DNA of 64,000 nucleotides from Bacteroidota bacterium (GTDB lineage Bacteria; Bacteroidota; Bacteroidia; Chitinophagales; Chitinophagaceae): NCBI GenBank assembly GCA_028876495.1, contig JAGWRO010000038.1, positions 124,001 to 188,000 of the forward strand, read 5' to 3'. Shown piece by piece: positions 9,667 to 18,510 of this stretch (position 1 is its first letter; each line of letters starts with the position of its first letter). The notes under the pieces were generated by a model. It saw only the letters and a program-made list of their open reading frames with translations, ran no database searches and was not told where the DNA came from. The position numbers and the translations under genes were made by a program.

Positions 9667-10143
9667 CTACTTACCCTCTCGCAACAGCAAATCAACCTCT
9701 CTCTCATTCAAAGCAGTGATCTGAAATTTGTCGCATTCACTTAAAATCAATTCATTGATAGATGGCCGCAGGGGAGAATATTTTATAGCAGGATATTGCT
9801 TTAGAACCATTACAAGGCTCATCTTAAATTCTTCCGGAATTAATTTCCTGCTGGCGCCATATTCAATAGCAGCCTTTAATTGTTCTATCAGGTGTTCCGT
9901 TTCATCAAATTCCTCATCACTTGTATTTTCAAAACCAAGAGTACCTCTTTCGATTGAAGTTTCATCAATACTTGCCTGACTTTTATCCTGGTGTAAAGCA
10001 GGTTTAAGTTTTATTTTTTTCCTGCCTGAAAGAATATCCTTTATTTCATCTGAATAATACCTGATACCGATAAATAAATAGTATATTGCCAGACCTATTA
10101 CGATTGTGGTAATATAGTTTGTCCATGAAATGTTCTTTAGCAT
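9667..10143 (-). CDS. Single-span membrane protein of the conjugative region, unknown function
   Basis: 158 residues. A membrane segment (about 10-27, TTIVIGLAIYYLFIGIRYY) is followed by a basic stretch, an acidic linker (about 60-85) and a helical C-terminal region. The topology is one N-terminal anchor with a cytoplasmic tail. It is on the same strand as, and 130 nt upstream of, traE, so it is probably part of the transfer region, in the place where traC/traD-type genes lie in other elements. I do not recognise a named family. Confidence 0.7.
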   Translation of the reverse strand: MLKNISWTNYITTIVIGLAIYYLFIGIRYYSDEIKDILSGRKKIKLKPALHQDKSQASIDETSIERGTLGFENTSDEEFDETEHLIEQLKAAIEYGASRKLIPEEFKMSLVMVLKQYPAIKYSPLRPSINELILSECDKFQITALNEREVDLLLREGK

Positions 10144-10374
10144 AATCTTTATTTTTATTGTTCTTCATTAAAACTCTGCATCCTTTTCTGTTTGTTTTCT
10201 CAAAGTTTCGATTGCAAAGAAACATTCTCAGGAAGGCCGTTTCAAGTCCAACTTTTTGTTGTACCTCAAATTGTACCCTGTACCCTAATGATTTTCAGAA
10301 AATTCAGCGCATCAATTCCCTCAAAAAATCTTAAATTAGCATATCACTTTATCTTCATCTTTAAAGGATTTATT

Positions 10375-10890
10375 ATGAAAAACATTAGCTACTTTTTAAT
10401 AGCAATATTTTTTCTTTCTTGCAGCCAGGTACATCTTGAAAAGGAAGAAGCTGCAAAAGTTATAAGATCAGCAAAGGAATACCCCAAAGTGTTGGAATAT
10501 GATGTATATACTGCCGACCCTGAAAGTGCAAAGCGTTTATTGGATGCCGGGTTGGAGGAAGCAGGAATAGTTACAGTTGATAGAACGCAAAAAATGATTG
10601 ATGTTGGAAAGCCGATTGTACATTTCACTGAAAAGGCAAAGCCCTATCTTATTCGTATTGATCCTAAATACAATGTACAGGTTGTAAAAACAGCAGATAT
10701 GGATTTAGGAGAAATTTTGGGTATTCAATTGCTGGAAGACAAAAAGAGCGCAGAAGTAGAATATACGCTGGTCTATAAAAACATTACACCGTTTGCAAAA
10801 CTTATTGATCGCGATCTTACCAAACCTAAGACACAACGGGCAAGGCTTTCCTTGTTCGATTCAGGATGGAAGCTGGATAAGAATCCCTAA
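10375..10890 (+). CDS. Putative lipoprotein of unknown function
   Basis: From ATG 10375 the protein has 171 residues and opens with a lipoprotein signal peptide ending in the lipobox FLSC (Cys about residue 16). The remaining domain alternates strands and helices. It has no known motif that I can name. A longer open frame reaches 10192 but lacks a credible start. It is the only plus-strand gene in the left 25 kb and lies between the conjugation region and the regulatory genes, transcribed divergently from the small membrane protein gene at 9667-10143. Confidence 0.75.
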   Translation: MKNISYFLIAIFFLSCSQVHLEKEEAAKVIRSAKEYPKVLEYDVYTADPESAKRLLDAGLEEAGIVTVDRTQKMIDVGKPIVHFTEKAKPYLIRIDPKYNVQVVKTADMDLGEILGIQLLEDKKSAEVEYTLVYKNITPFAKLIDRDLTKPKTQRARLSLFDSGWKLDKNP

Positions 10891-10920
10891 TGAAACTTCG
10901 TTTACTGATTACGCTCCTCG

Positions 10921-12111
10921 TTAATAATCTTTTATTCTGTCAATCAACTCTTGTAAAGTTTGTATAGCTATTTCTTTATCCCGAATTTCTGCTGAATAAG
11001 ATTTACTTCTCATGCTATCAAATGATATATCCTGCTTTTGAGGAGTGGATAAATACGGAGCAATGGTTTTAAATACACTGCTTAATGATTTCGCTATGAT
11101 GATTCTTCTATCATCGGCCGCGCGCAAAATCAGAGCCATTTGGTCTACCGATAGTTTAGATTGGAGCTTTTCTTTAATCTTTTCTTTCTTAACTTTTTCG
11201 CTCTCCCTAATCGGAACGCTTATGTACCGGATTTGATTTTCAATATAAAATATTTCCTGTTTAAACCAATTGCCAATCTCATCTTTTAACCCGGGTTGTT
11301 TATGATACAAAGCCATACCAGACTTATGATACAACTGGTTAAATTCTCTATAATTGAATTGCAAATAGTCTAATTTCTCATGAATACTTTGTAACGCATT
11401 CACGTTTCTCTCAATTTTTTGTGTGACGTAATTGATATATACTTCACTATTGAAGTTCATACCGATGAGCAATTTATCAAGAGTTGTAAAAATGTCATTT
11501 TCGTTTTTATGGATTTCCAGTGTTTCAAGTCTGTCCAATAATTCTTTAAAATATATTAATTCATGAAAAGTAATGGATTTACTTTCTTTATTTGATTCAG
11601 AGAAAGAATTGAGAACATCAAATACAATATCTCTTAGTTGCCTATCCTTTAGTTTACCCAATTCAATTTTAATCTTTTCTAATTTTTGTTTAAACTCTTT
11701 CTTCGTTCTTAAAAGATTAGTAACAGCTACATATCTCTCCTTTCTTAAGTAAATTGAAAAACGAAACTCAGTAAAGCAGACCAGATCATCAATACAAGTA
11801 ATTACTTCATTTGCGAGTTGTTTGATCCCATATTTATTAGCTGTAATATTCTTATAATTTTCAAATGCCTGATTGAGCAAAATAATTAAAGAAGAATGAT
11901 ACTGATTGATCAATTGCTTAATTTTCTTTTTACCAGATAAGCTAAAGACTTCCTTATTCAAAAATGATTGTTGTTCGATTTTTTCTTTCTCAATTTTAGA
12001 TTTCAGAAAAATAATTTGCTCTGGCAAAATTGCCTCAAGATCAGTTTTAATAGGATTGAGTAAAACAGTAATCAAAGAATCCAGCCACTCTAAGGTATAT
12101 CTTCCACGCAT
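10921..12111 (-). CDS. RteC-like helical protein (tentative)
   Basis: A 396-residue, lysine- and glutamate-rich, largely helical protein. Its last 100 residues (LSVDQMALILRAADD, then a helix, SMRSKSYS and a terminal leucine-rich helix) resemble in pattern the C-terminal domain of RteC, which controls excision of Bacteroides conjugative transposons. The first 250 residues look like long helices without recognised motif. Its place beside a hybrid two-component regulator and next to tra genes echoes the rteA/rteB/rteC arrangement. The match is by eye and weak, so the function as an excision regulator is inference. Confidence 0.45.
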   Translation of the reverse strand: MRGRYTLEWLDSLITVLLNPIKTDLEAILPEQIIFLKSKIEKEKIEQQSFLNKEVFSLSGKKKIKQLINQYHSSLIILLNQAFENYKNITANKYGIKQLANEVITCIDDLVCFTEFRFSIYLRKERYVAVTNLLRTKKEFKQKLEKIKIELGKLKDRQLRDIVFDVLNSFSESNKESKSITFHELIYFKELLDRLETLEIHKNENDIFTTLDKLLIGMNFNSEVYINYVTQKIERNVNALQSIHEKLDYLQFNYREFNQLYHKSGMALYHKQPGLKDEIGNWFKQEIFYIENQIRYISVPIRESEKVKKEKIKEKLQSKLSVDQMALILRAADDRRIIIAKSLSSVFKTIAPYLSTPQKQDISFDSMRSKSYSAEIRDKEIAIQTLQELIDRIKDY

Positions 12112-12217
12112 GTCCTCAATTTGAATATGAGTAATATTTTCATATACAAATTTGAACCTTAACCCAGATAAAAAGAATAAGTTACATACCGTAATTCTGT
12201 AAGTAGAAATCCGTATT

Positions 12218-14449
12218 TTATCTTGCTTTTTGAAAATCTGCTTTTGGTTTATGCCGAAGGATATTTATAAGTTCAATCTTATTAGAGGCGCCTATTTTTC
12301 GAAATATATTTTCCGCGTGTTTGGCAACAGTCTTTTCGGATATGAATATGTTTTCCCCTATCATTTTATAGGTAGATCCTTTAAGAATAAGTTTCACTAT
12401 TTCTATTTCCCTGGTAGTAAGATGATAAATTTTACAGGTTTGGTCAAAAGCTGAAGAACCTACAACTTCAGGCACAGTTTCTGAATTATCCAAGGTCTTA
12501 AGGTTTGAAATTGATAACCCTAAAATTGCTCTTTTTTGTTTTTTGATACTTTCAAGTATTGTTTCAATTTTCTGGCTTAAAATTTCAAATGAAAATGGCT
12601 TTTGAATTAAATCTATTGCCCCTGATCTCAGGCCTTTAAGTTTATCTGTAGAAGTTGATTTAGCGGATAAAAAAATAATTGGAATATGGCTATAGGCATC
12701 TTGCTCAGAAATGACTTTCGCAAAAGCAAATCCATCCATTTTATCCATCATAATATCAGAAAGAATTAAATCCGGCACAAGTGATAAACCATGTATCTTT
12801 TTTAACGCTTCTGCTCCATTTAAGGAGCAAAAAACATTGTATTTGTTTCTCAACCGTGTTGAAAGAAATTTAAGCATAGCCTCATTGTCTTCTATTAATA
12901 TGATTGATTGCCTGCTGGAAAGATAAGGCGCGTCAGTAATATCGAAATGTTCGATATTATAACTAAGAGGTTTCGCTTTGATTGGATTAGCAACCGGAAT
13001 ATCATTTTTTGTTAAGCTATATCTGTTGAGTGTTATACTAATTGTTGTTCCGGATGATTGATCGGGATTACTATCAATTTCTATTTGTCCTCCTAAACTG
13101 TCTGCCACCTTTTTTACAATTGGCAACCCAAGACCCATGCCCTGCAATCCGGTTTTTTTATGGTTGATTTGATAATAGGGTTCAAATATTTTCTTTTGAA
13201 GTTCAGGGGGAATGCCAATGCCCATGTCTCTAACAGAGAAGTAAATTTTATCATTGTTAGACCTCAACATTATTTTGATATTACTGCCGGTATTGGAAAA
13301 TTTAATGGCATTTTCTATCAGGTTATTAACTATCCTGTCAATAGCGTTAGGATCTGCTTTCATAAAAACATTTTCTTCAATCTCTTTATGGCATTCTATG
13401 GTTTGTCTCTGGCAATAGCATTCAAATAATAGTAAGTTGTCTTTAAGAATTTCACTAAAATTTGTTACCTGGTTATGATTGTAAACATCAATTCCTTTTT
13501 TAAACCTTTCAATATCAAATAAGCTGGTTACGTCTTTTGTCAGTTTATTTATTCCACCTTTAATTATATCTAATTCTTCAACAGAACCATATTTATTTAT
13601 GTATTCTTCCAAATAATTATTTACTAAAGTAAGGGGTGTTTTGGTTTCGTGAATCAGGTTGATGAAAGCATTCGCCTTTTGCTCGTTGGCTCTTTCAAGT
13701 TCTCTCGTTCTTTTCTCTACTTCATCCTGCAAATTGGCATTCCAGTTTAATAAACAGAGTTCTGAATCAATGAGCCTTTGATGCTCTGTTCTAAATTGTT
13801 TTATGTGCCTGTTAACCTGAAGGGCTAACAGTAGTAAGAATCCCGGATTAGTTATTAATGCTTCTGCATCCTGGCTCAAATCAAAATAAGCGACAACCGG
13901 TAATCCGATCCAGGGTGTAATACTAAAGAAAAGTACTGCTGCTTCTTCTTTGGATTCATTGCTTTTCAAAATATTTCCATATTTATATTTAATGGCTTTT
14001 GTAAGGGAATAAATAATCCATAAGGCATATACTACAGGAACGATTAACAAATTTTTTGCGGTATCAAGATTATTTGTTGCCGCATATACAGCTACAAAAA
14101 GCAGGTAAGGCAACAGTAAACACAAAGCCACTCCCTTAAATACATGAAATTTCATTTTTTCTAACCCAAATGCTTTATAGACATAATAAGGAAAAAAACA
14201 TGGTGTGATAAATCCCGTACCATAAGCAATAATTTCCTGGGTAAAAAAGGAGCCAGGAAGATTTGGATCAGGAAGCAAGCCTCCGCTTACATTATAAATG
14301 ATTAATAAAGCAATTAAAACTAAATTTAGAAAGGCATTTTTATCATCTGGCCTGGATAGTTTATAGATAATGAGGTAGAAAAAAATTACTAATTCTATGC
14401 TCACAAAAATAAATGTGATAATATGCATTTGAGTTCCCGACAATAGCAT
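12218..14449 (-). CDS. Hybrid sensor histidine kinase with receiver and LuxR-type DNA-binding domain
   Basis: This 743-residue protein combines sensing and transcription control in one chain. About seven hydrophobic segments fill residues 1-215, followed by a coiled-coil, a HisKA box with HETKTPL near 268, and an ATPase domain with DMGIGIPP and GLGLPIVKKV. A receiver domain has the phospho-acceptor Asp in SDIMMDKMDG near 565. A LuxR helix-turn-helix fills residues about 675-735 (LTTREIEIVKLIL, ISEKTVAKHAENI). Such one-protein systems take the role of RteA/RteB in some conjugative elements. It lies 106 nt downstream of the RteC-like gene's start side and 16 nt from the acetyltransferase gene, all on the same strand. 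Confidence 0.92.
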   Translation of the reverse strand: MLLSGTQMHIITFIFVSIELVIFFYLIIYKLSRPDDKNAFLNLVLIALLIIYNVSGGLLPDPNLPGSFFTQEIIAYGTGFITPCFFPYYVYKAFGLEKMKFHVFKGVALCLLLPYLLFVAVYAATNNLDTAKNLLIVPVVYALWIIYSLTKAIKYKYGNILKSNESKEEAAVLFFSITPWIGLPVVAYFDLSQDAEALITNPGFLLLLALQVNRHIKQFRTEHQRLIDSELCLLNWNANLQDEVEKRTRELERANEQKANAFINLIHETKTPLTLVNNYLEEYINKYGSVEELDIIKGGINKLTKDVTSLFDIERFKKGIDVYNHNQVTNFSEILKDNLLLFECYCQRQTIECHKEIEENVFMKADPNAIDRIVNNLIENAIKFSNTGSNIKIMLRSNNDKIYFSVRDMGIGIPPELQKKIFEPYYQINHKKTGLQGMGLGLPIVKKVADSLGGQIEIDSNPDQSSGTTISITLNRYSLTKNDIPVANPIKAKPLSYNIEHFDITDAPYLSSRQSIILIEDNEAMLKFLSTRLRNKYNVFCSLNGAEALKKIHGLSLVPDLILSDIMMDKMDGFAFAKVISEQDAYSHIPIIFLSAKSTSTDKLKGLRSGAIDLIQKPFSFEILSQKIETILESIKKQKRAILGLSISNLKTLDNSETVPEVVGSSAFDQTCKIYHLTTREIEIVKLILKGSTYKMIGENIFISEKTVAKHAENIFRKIGASNKIELINILRHKPKADFQKAR

Positions 14450-14465
14450 ATCTATGCTTAATTAT

Positions 14466-15035
14466 TTATTCTTTCTTCATAAAAAATAACGTGTAACCAA
14501 GATTGAGTTCATTATAAATTTTGAATCCAAATTTCTCGTACCACGGAATATTCTTTAAAGTTGAGGTTTCGAGATAAACAGGCCTTTGTCTGGAATGAGC
14601 ATCCTCAATTACTTCCTTAATTAAAGCGCTTCCAATCCCCTTGTTTTGTTGATCTTGATCTACACCAATGAACCATAAGTAATACATTAATTTCTTTGGT
14701 TGAAGTTCTTTTATCTTCGATTCACGCACCATTGCTTTCTTAATATTGGAGATACCGATGCATGAGACAACCAATTTTATATCAAGAAAAATTGATTTAA
14801 GATTATTTTTTTTCTTATCGGGAAATAAAATCAGCGCGCACCCACTTTTATCATCAGTTAAAAAAACCTCTCCATATAAATAGCAAATATCAAAAGAGTA
14901 AGCCATCAGCTTTCTTATTCGCTGGTTTCTTTTTTTATCCTGTTTAACAATATAATTCACACTCTGGTTATCATCAAATGATTCTGCAAGAATATCTACT
15001 ACTCTGTCTTTATCCTGATATGTAGCTTTAATCAT
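14466..15035 (-). CDS. GNAT-family N-acetyltransferase
   Basis: A 189-residue acetyltransferase. The acetyl-CoA binding loop is visible as DQDQQNKGIGSALIKEV (near residues 128-144; Q/RxxGxG/A pattern), and the C-terminal YEKFGFKIYNEL segment is typical of GNAT enzymes. The substrate is not apparent from the sequence. It is immediately upstream of the hybrid kinase gene (16-nt gap) and probably co-transcribed with it. The region upstream (15036-15100) is AT-rich and would hold the promoter. GNAT proteins are frequent cargo of mobile elements, and drug modification or stress protection are equally possible. Confidence 0.85.
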   Translation of the reverse strand: MIKATYQDKDRVVDILAESFDDNQSVNYIVKQDKKRNQRIRKLMAYSFDICYLYGEVFLTDDKSGCALILFPDKKKNNLKSIFLDIKLVVSCIGISNIKKAMVRESKIKELQPKKLMYYLWFIGVDQDQQNKGIGSALIKEVIEDAHSRQRPVYLETSTLKNIPWYEKFGFKIYNELNLGYTLFFMKKE

Positions 15036-15320
15036 AAATTCAAATTTGATTCGTGCCTAAAGATATTAATGTTCAAATCCTTTTTACTTGGTAAAAAAAA
15101 TTCTATCATCAATTGATAGGTTTAATCCTTCAAAACCAAAATAATATCTCAAAAAAAATACCCGAAACGATAAAAAAGATTTGCAAGGCGGATAAAAAGA
15201 TTTGTAATCGGGATTTTTTTGATAAAACGAAATTGTTGAAGTGAAATAAAAGCATTCACTAAATATGGACCTGAACGGATTTTATCTGTCCGTTATTAGA
15301 GTGTTGCATTTTTTAACTGT

Positions 15321-15378
15321 GCCAACCTAAAGACTGCTACCTAAGCCGAGCAGAAGGCAAGGTCTTTGGCAGGTTGGC
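15321..15378. other. Interrupted hairpin in a 500-nt gene-free gap
   Basis: The 15036-15535 gap contains no credible gene. Within it, GCCAACCT-AAAGAC (15321-15334) is complementary to GTCTTT-GGC-AGGTTGGC (15362-15378), giving a 14-bp stem with a three-base bulge and a 27-nt loop. It follows the defence operon's last gene on the minus strand and precedes the acetyltransferase gene, so it may be a boundary structure or a remnant end. The surrounding 15360-15530 is richer in GC and in TTTGTGTGTCTTGCAA-like words than its neighbours, which hints at an older insertion. Confidence 0.4.
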
Positions 15379-15535
15379 TTCTGGGCTGTGGGTTTTGTGT
15401 GCCTGCCAATGTGGTTGCCTTGCGGCGTTTAATTATTAGAGACCGACTATTGTCTTTCGGTCATGGTGCAATTATTGGCTTTGTGTGTCTTGCAAATGTA
15501 CCTGACTTTGGTGTGTTTGCTGTCATAAAATGGAT

Positions 15536-16447
15536 TCAATACTTATTTACTTTGCATAGTTGTATCAGCTTATTGTAGCTGATTTTTCTTAACCAAAACC
15601 AAAACACTACTAAAGTGTGTTTGAAGTCTTCGTAGAAGGAAAACATTTTCGGAAAAAGCTTTCTTCCAATTAGAATCAAAACTGTAATAATTGGAGAAAC
15701 AAAAGTCCAAATACTGGAGAGTTTGTCAATTTGCAACTTGTCATAGTATTTATTCAATTCGTAAACAGCCATCGGAGAAGCGAATAGTAAAATGAAAAAA
15801 GTAAGCAGATCAATTGTAAATGAGATTCGTTTAGTAACTATTGAAATTAGCTTATTCACTTCTTCGGAAAGTTCAGCAAGCTGTTTCTCAACTTTGGTAT
15901 TTGTATGGACTTTAAGTAACTCATAGTAGGCAGAGCGGAATGCAAGAAGTTCTAAAATATCAGTGATTTCGGAGAATGCAGAGGTCAAGTGGGTTTCAGC
16001 ATTATCAAAATTTGGATGAAAAAATGTTTCATCAATCAATTTATCTAATTCCGTTTTTGAATTTGAAAGAAATTGAAAGTTTTCAGCAGGAAAAATCTTT
16101 GTCAGTAAAAGTTTTTCTGCCAATGAATGAGAATCAAAATACTTTTTGAGATACTTGTTTTTGGCTTCTTCTGATTTTAAACAAACAGGAATAAGCGTAG
16201 TGATACTATTTGAGTAGTGAATATTCTTGTAGGGCTCAGATGGTGCTATATGTTGCACCTCTGCTGAAACATCAGAATTAGAATTGGTGAAAACTGCAAA
16301 ACAGATTTTATCCAAATCACCAACTGGTGTTTCCATTATTCCATTGTATGGTTGTTGAGTTACGAAACAGTAAAAAAGTTTTTCCTTTTCGCTTGCTTTG
16401 GCAAAAAGTGAATCTCGCAAATTTTCTATTTCGGTTTTAAGTGTCAT
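15536..16447 (-). CDS. Argonaute-associated two-helix membrane protein, candidate effector
   Basis: The ATG at 16445-16447 shares bases with the TAA stop of the Argonaute gene (TAATG), so this start is preferred to the upstream TTG. The 303-residue product has a soluble N-terminal domain (about 1-190), a short coiled-coil (185-205) and two strong membrane helices near 207-229 and 245-262. A basic-aromatic cytoplasmic tail follows. I do not recognise a named family for the soluble domain. Catalytically inactive long Argonautes are known to pair with nuclease, SIR2 or membrane effectors that cause abortive infection. By position and topology this protein is the membrane effector of such a pair. 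It is the last gene of the operon. Confidence 0.75.
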   Translation of the reverse strand: MTLKTEIENLRDSLFAKASEKEKLFYCFVTQQPYNGIMETPVGDLDKICFAVFTNSNSDVSAEVQHIAPSEPYKNIHYSNSITTLIPVCLKSEEAKNKYLKKYFDSHSLAEKLLLTKIFPAENFQFLSNSKTELDKLIDETFFHPNFDNAETHLTSAFSEITDILELLAFRSAYYELLKVHTNTKVEKQLAELSEEVNKLISIVTKRISFTIDLLTFFILLFASPMAVYELNKYYDKLQIDKLSSIWTFVSPIITVLILIGRKLFPKMFSFYEDFKHTLVVFWFWLRKISYNKLIQLCKVNKY

Positions 16448-18510
16448 TAAATAAACCAAAGACGGTCTTTTACCTTATTCAATAATTCAGGATTCCAATT
16501 TGGAACCAATGACAAATCCTCTCTGAGTTTTGCCATCAATGCAGGATACTTGATTGTAACAGGAACATTTGCATATTTGAAATTCCTGTAACACAAATGA
16601 CAGAAGTATAGGATTTGTTTGCTTGCATCATATATGTCAACAAAGTTTGAACGCTTATCAATCTGAATTAAAATTGGAATCTTCGTATAAGCACCCATGT
16701 GTAGCAACGCTTGTCTGTGTGAGAGTTGCACAAATGAGCCACGAACAGGAGTTTCATTGCCACTGTTTTTGTATAACCTGTAATTATGATTGTATGACAA
16801 ATGCACAATGCCAAATTGAATATCGTAGTCCTTGAATTTTGAAAGCGATTTTTCAATTGCTTTCAATTCATGTTCCTTGCCTGCTTCTTTTGTTAAGTGA
16901 AAGATTAAACGAATCGGGTCTTTTGGTTGTAAGCGTTTTGACTGAATGATATTCTTTATCGCTTCCGTCAAATGCTTTTCTAAATTGTCAGCATAAGTTT
17001 CAGAGCTGCTAACAGTGCTGCAATCTCCAATAAGGTAATTGCCATTGTAATCAAAAATATTTGCGAACCCAATAATTCTGTCTTTATAGATGTTCACGGT
17101 TGAACTTATTCCGATAATAATTTCTGCTTTTGCTTTTGGAACTTGTTCAACTGTCCATGCTGTGCCACCCATTTTTGAATACATATTCAAAGCGACTGCA
17201 TCATAAATTAAATTGTCTTGCTTCTTCATCACTTCAATAGTCAATTCCTGAGTTGGAACTTTCTCATTGATAAGTTTTGCTTTCGTTAAAAAGTAAGGGG
17301 ACTTGTCTTTAGAAATTGATTTGTCCGATGCTGAAACAACAACAACGGCCAAATCATATTTACTGCAATCGTTTTGGTCAACCACAGAAGAATAAGTGCT
17401 TTTATTGGCTTCAACTTTCAAATAATCAATTTGAAGTCTTGTCAAATGAAAAACTGTTTTCAATCTTTCCTCAACCTTTTTAATAAAGGTTTCTGTCGTG
17501 CCTTCGTAAGCATCTTTAGTTATTACAACAATTTTTGATTCCCTGTTATTGAAGTAATCATAAGTGTATGGCTTTAATTCCGCCAAAAGAACCTGAGTAT
17601 ACTTTCCGAAACCATTTCTATCCTGATAGAAATAATATTTTGGTTTTGTAACTGTATCTTCTTTGAAATTTGAGTTTGGAATGTGATGGAAAAGAAAATC
17701 TGAAATGGTCAAGTCGTCAGGCATGAAAAGCAGTTTTATTATTTGCCCTTTAAAGTGTTTTACAAAAGAGATAAACTGTTTGTAAGTATTTGCATCGGAA
17801 TTCAAAGAGTTTATATGAGAATCAAACGCTGATTTCTGTCCGATTGCAGAGAGGAACTTCTTAGCATTATCTCTTGAAGCCGTAATTTCTCTTTTTGCAT
17901 TTCTGAACCAATCTCTTGTATCAATGTTTCGTTTCTTAATTTCTGTTTCTGAAATTGTAAACTCAAATTTTGTTGAATAACGTAATGACAACGCTGCAAT
18001 CTGCTTTTTATCCTGAACGCTGTAAAGAGGATGCACTGCAAAATTTAAAATCGGAATCACCCGTAAACCTTGGAAGTCCTTTACGCCTTGCGGCAATTTT
18101 AATTCGTAGGCAGAACCGTATTTTGGTTTGTAAATATCTCTGCCCTTTGACTTGAACAAGTATTCAAGAGCCGATTCTAAAATTTTATTGAATGTAAGTG
18201 TATGGTCTATGCGATTGATTTGCTCGGGTTGAAATTCATTAGGTAGTGTAAGTTCAGGTTCAAGAACTAAACTCCAAGCATAAATCGTATTTCCATTACG
18301 ATGAAAGTAGTGCTGCTTGAATTTGCTACGATATTCCTTTATAACATAATCCCGAAAGGGAATTGAATAAATCAATGCCGTTTCTTTGGAAGGAATGATT
18401 TCAAGAATATTCAGAGTTATTCCTGTTGTCGGTGCAATTTCATTGCTTACAACATTTGTTGTCTTTTGCTTTTCCGTTGTTGATGTTTCCATTGTAAAAT
18501 AAAATTTCAC
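16447..18510 (-). CDS. Catalytically inactive long prokaryotic Argonaute
   Basis: A 687-residue protein. The C-terminal half matches a MID-PIWI pair. The MID 5'-phosphate pocket pattern is present: Tyr406, Lys410, Gln421 and Lys429 in SPYFLTK, PTQ and VMKK. The PIWI entry KMGGTAWTVEQVP follows at about 446-458, then IIIGISSTVN, where Ser469 replaces the first catalytic Asp, and LIFHLTKEAG near 535, where the second catalytic acid is missing too. The N-terminal 320 residues would carry N, linker and PAZ-like parts. It should therefore bind a guide and target without cutting, and signal through its partner, the membrane protein encoded next. The gene starts at GTG 18510 sharing a base with the methylase stop (TAGTG), or at ATG 18492. 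The family call is by motif reading. Confidence 0.88.
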   Translation of the reverse strand: MKFYFTMETSTTEKQKTTNVVSNEIAPTTGITLNILEIIPSKETALIYSIPFRDYVIKEYRSKFKQHYFHRNGNTIYAWSLVLEPELTLPNEFQPEQINRIDHTLTFNKILESALEYLFKSKGRDIYKPKYGSAYELKLPQGVKDFQGLRVIPILNFAVHPLYSVQDKKQIAALSLRYSTKFEFTISETEIKKRNIDTRDWFRNAKREITASRDNAKKFLSAIGQKSAFDSHINSLNSDANTYKQFISFVKHFKGQIIKLLFMPDDLTISDFLFHHIPNSNFKEDTVTKPKYYFYQDRNGFGKYTQVLLAELKPYTYDYFNNRESKIVVITKDAYEGTTETFIKKVEERLKTVFHLTRLQIDYLKVEANKSTYSSVVDQNDCSKYDLAVVVVSASDKSISKDKSPYFLTKAKLINEKVPTQELTIEVMKKQDNLIYDAVALNMYSKMGGTAWTVEQVPKAKAEIIIGISSTVNIYKDRIIGFANIFDYNGNYLIGDCSTVSSSETYADNLEKHLTEAIKNIIQSKRLQPKDPIRLIFHLTKEAGKEHELKAIEKSLSKFKDYDIQFGIVHLSYNHNYRLYKNSGNETPVRGSFVQLSHRQALLHMGAYTKIPILIQIDKRSNFVDIYDASKQILYFCHLCYRNFKYANVPVTIKYPALMAKLREDLSLVPNWNPELLNKVKDRLWFI

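Noticed and set aside
15366-15578. Short plus-strand open frame in the gap after the defence operon
   Set aside because: Product shows no recognisable domain, has an odd Cys/Trp-rich start and overlaps the end of the membrane effector gene. Left as gene-free.
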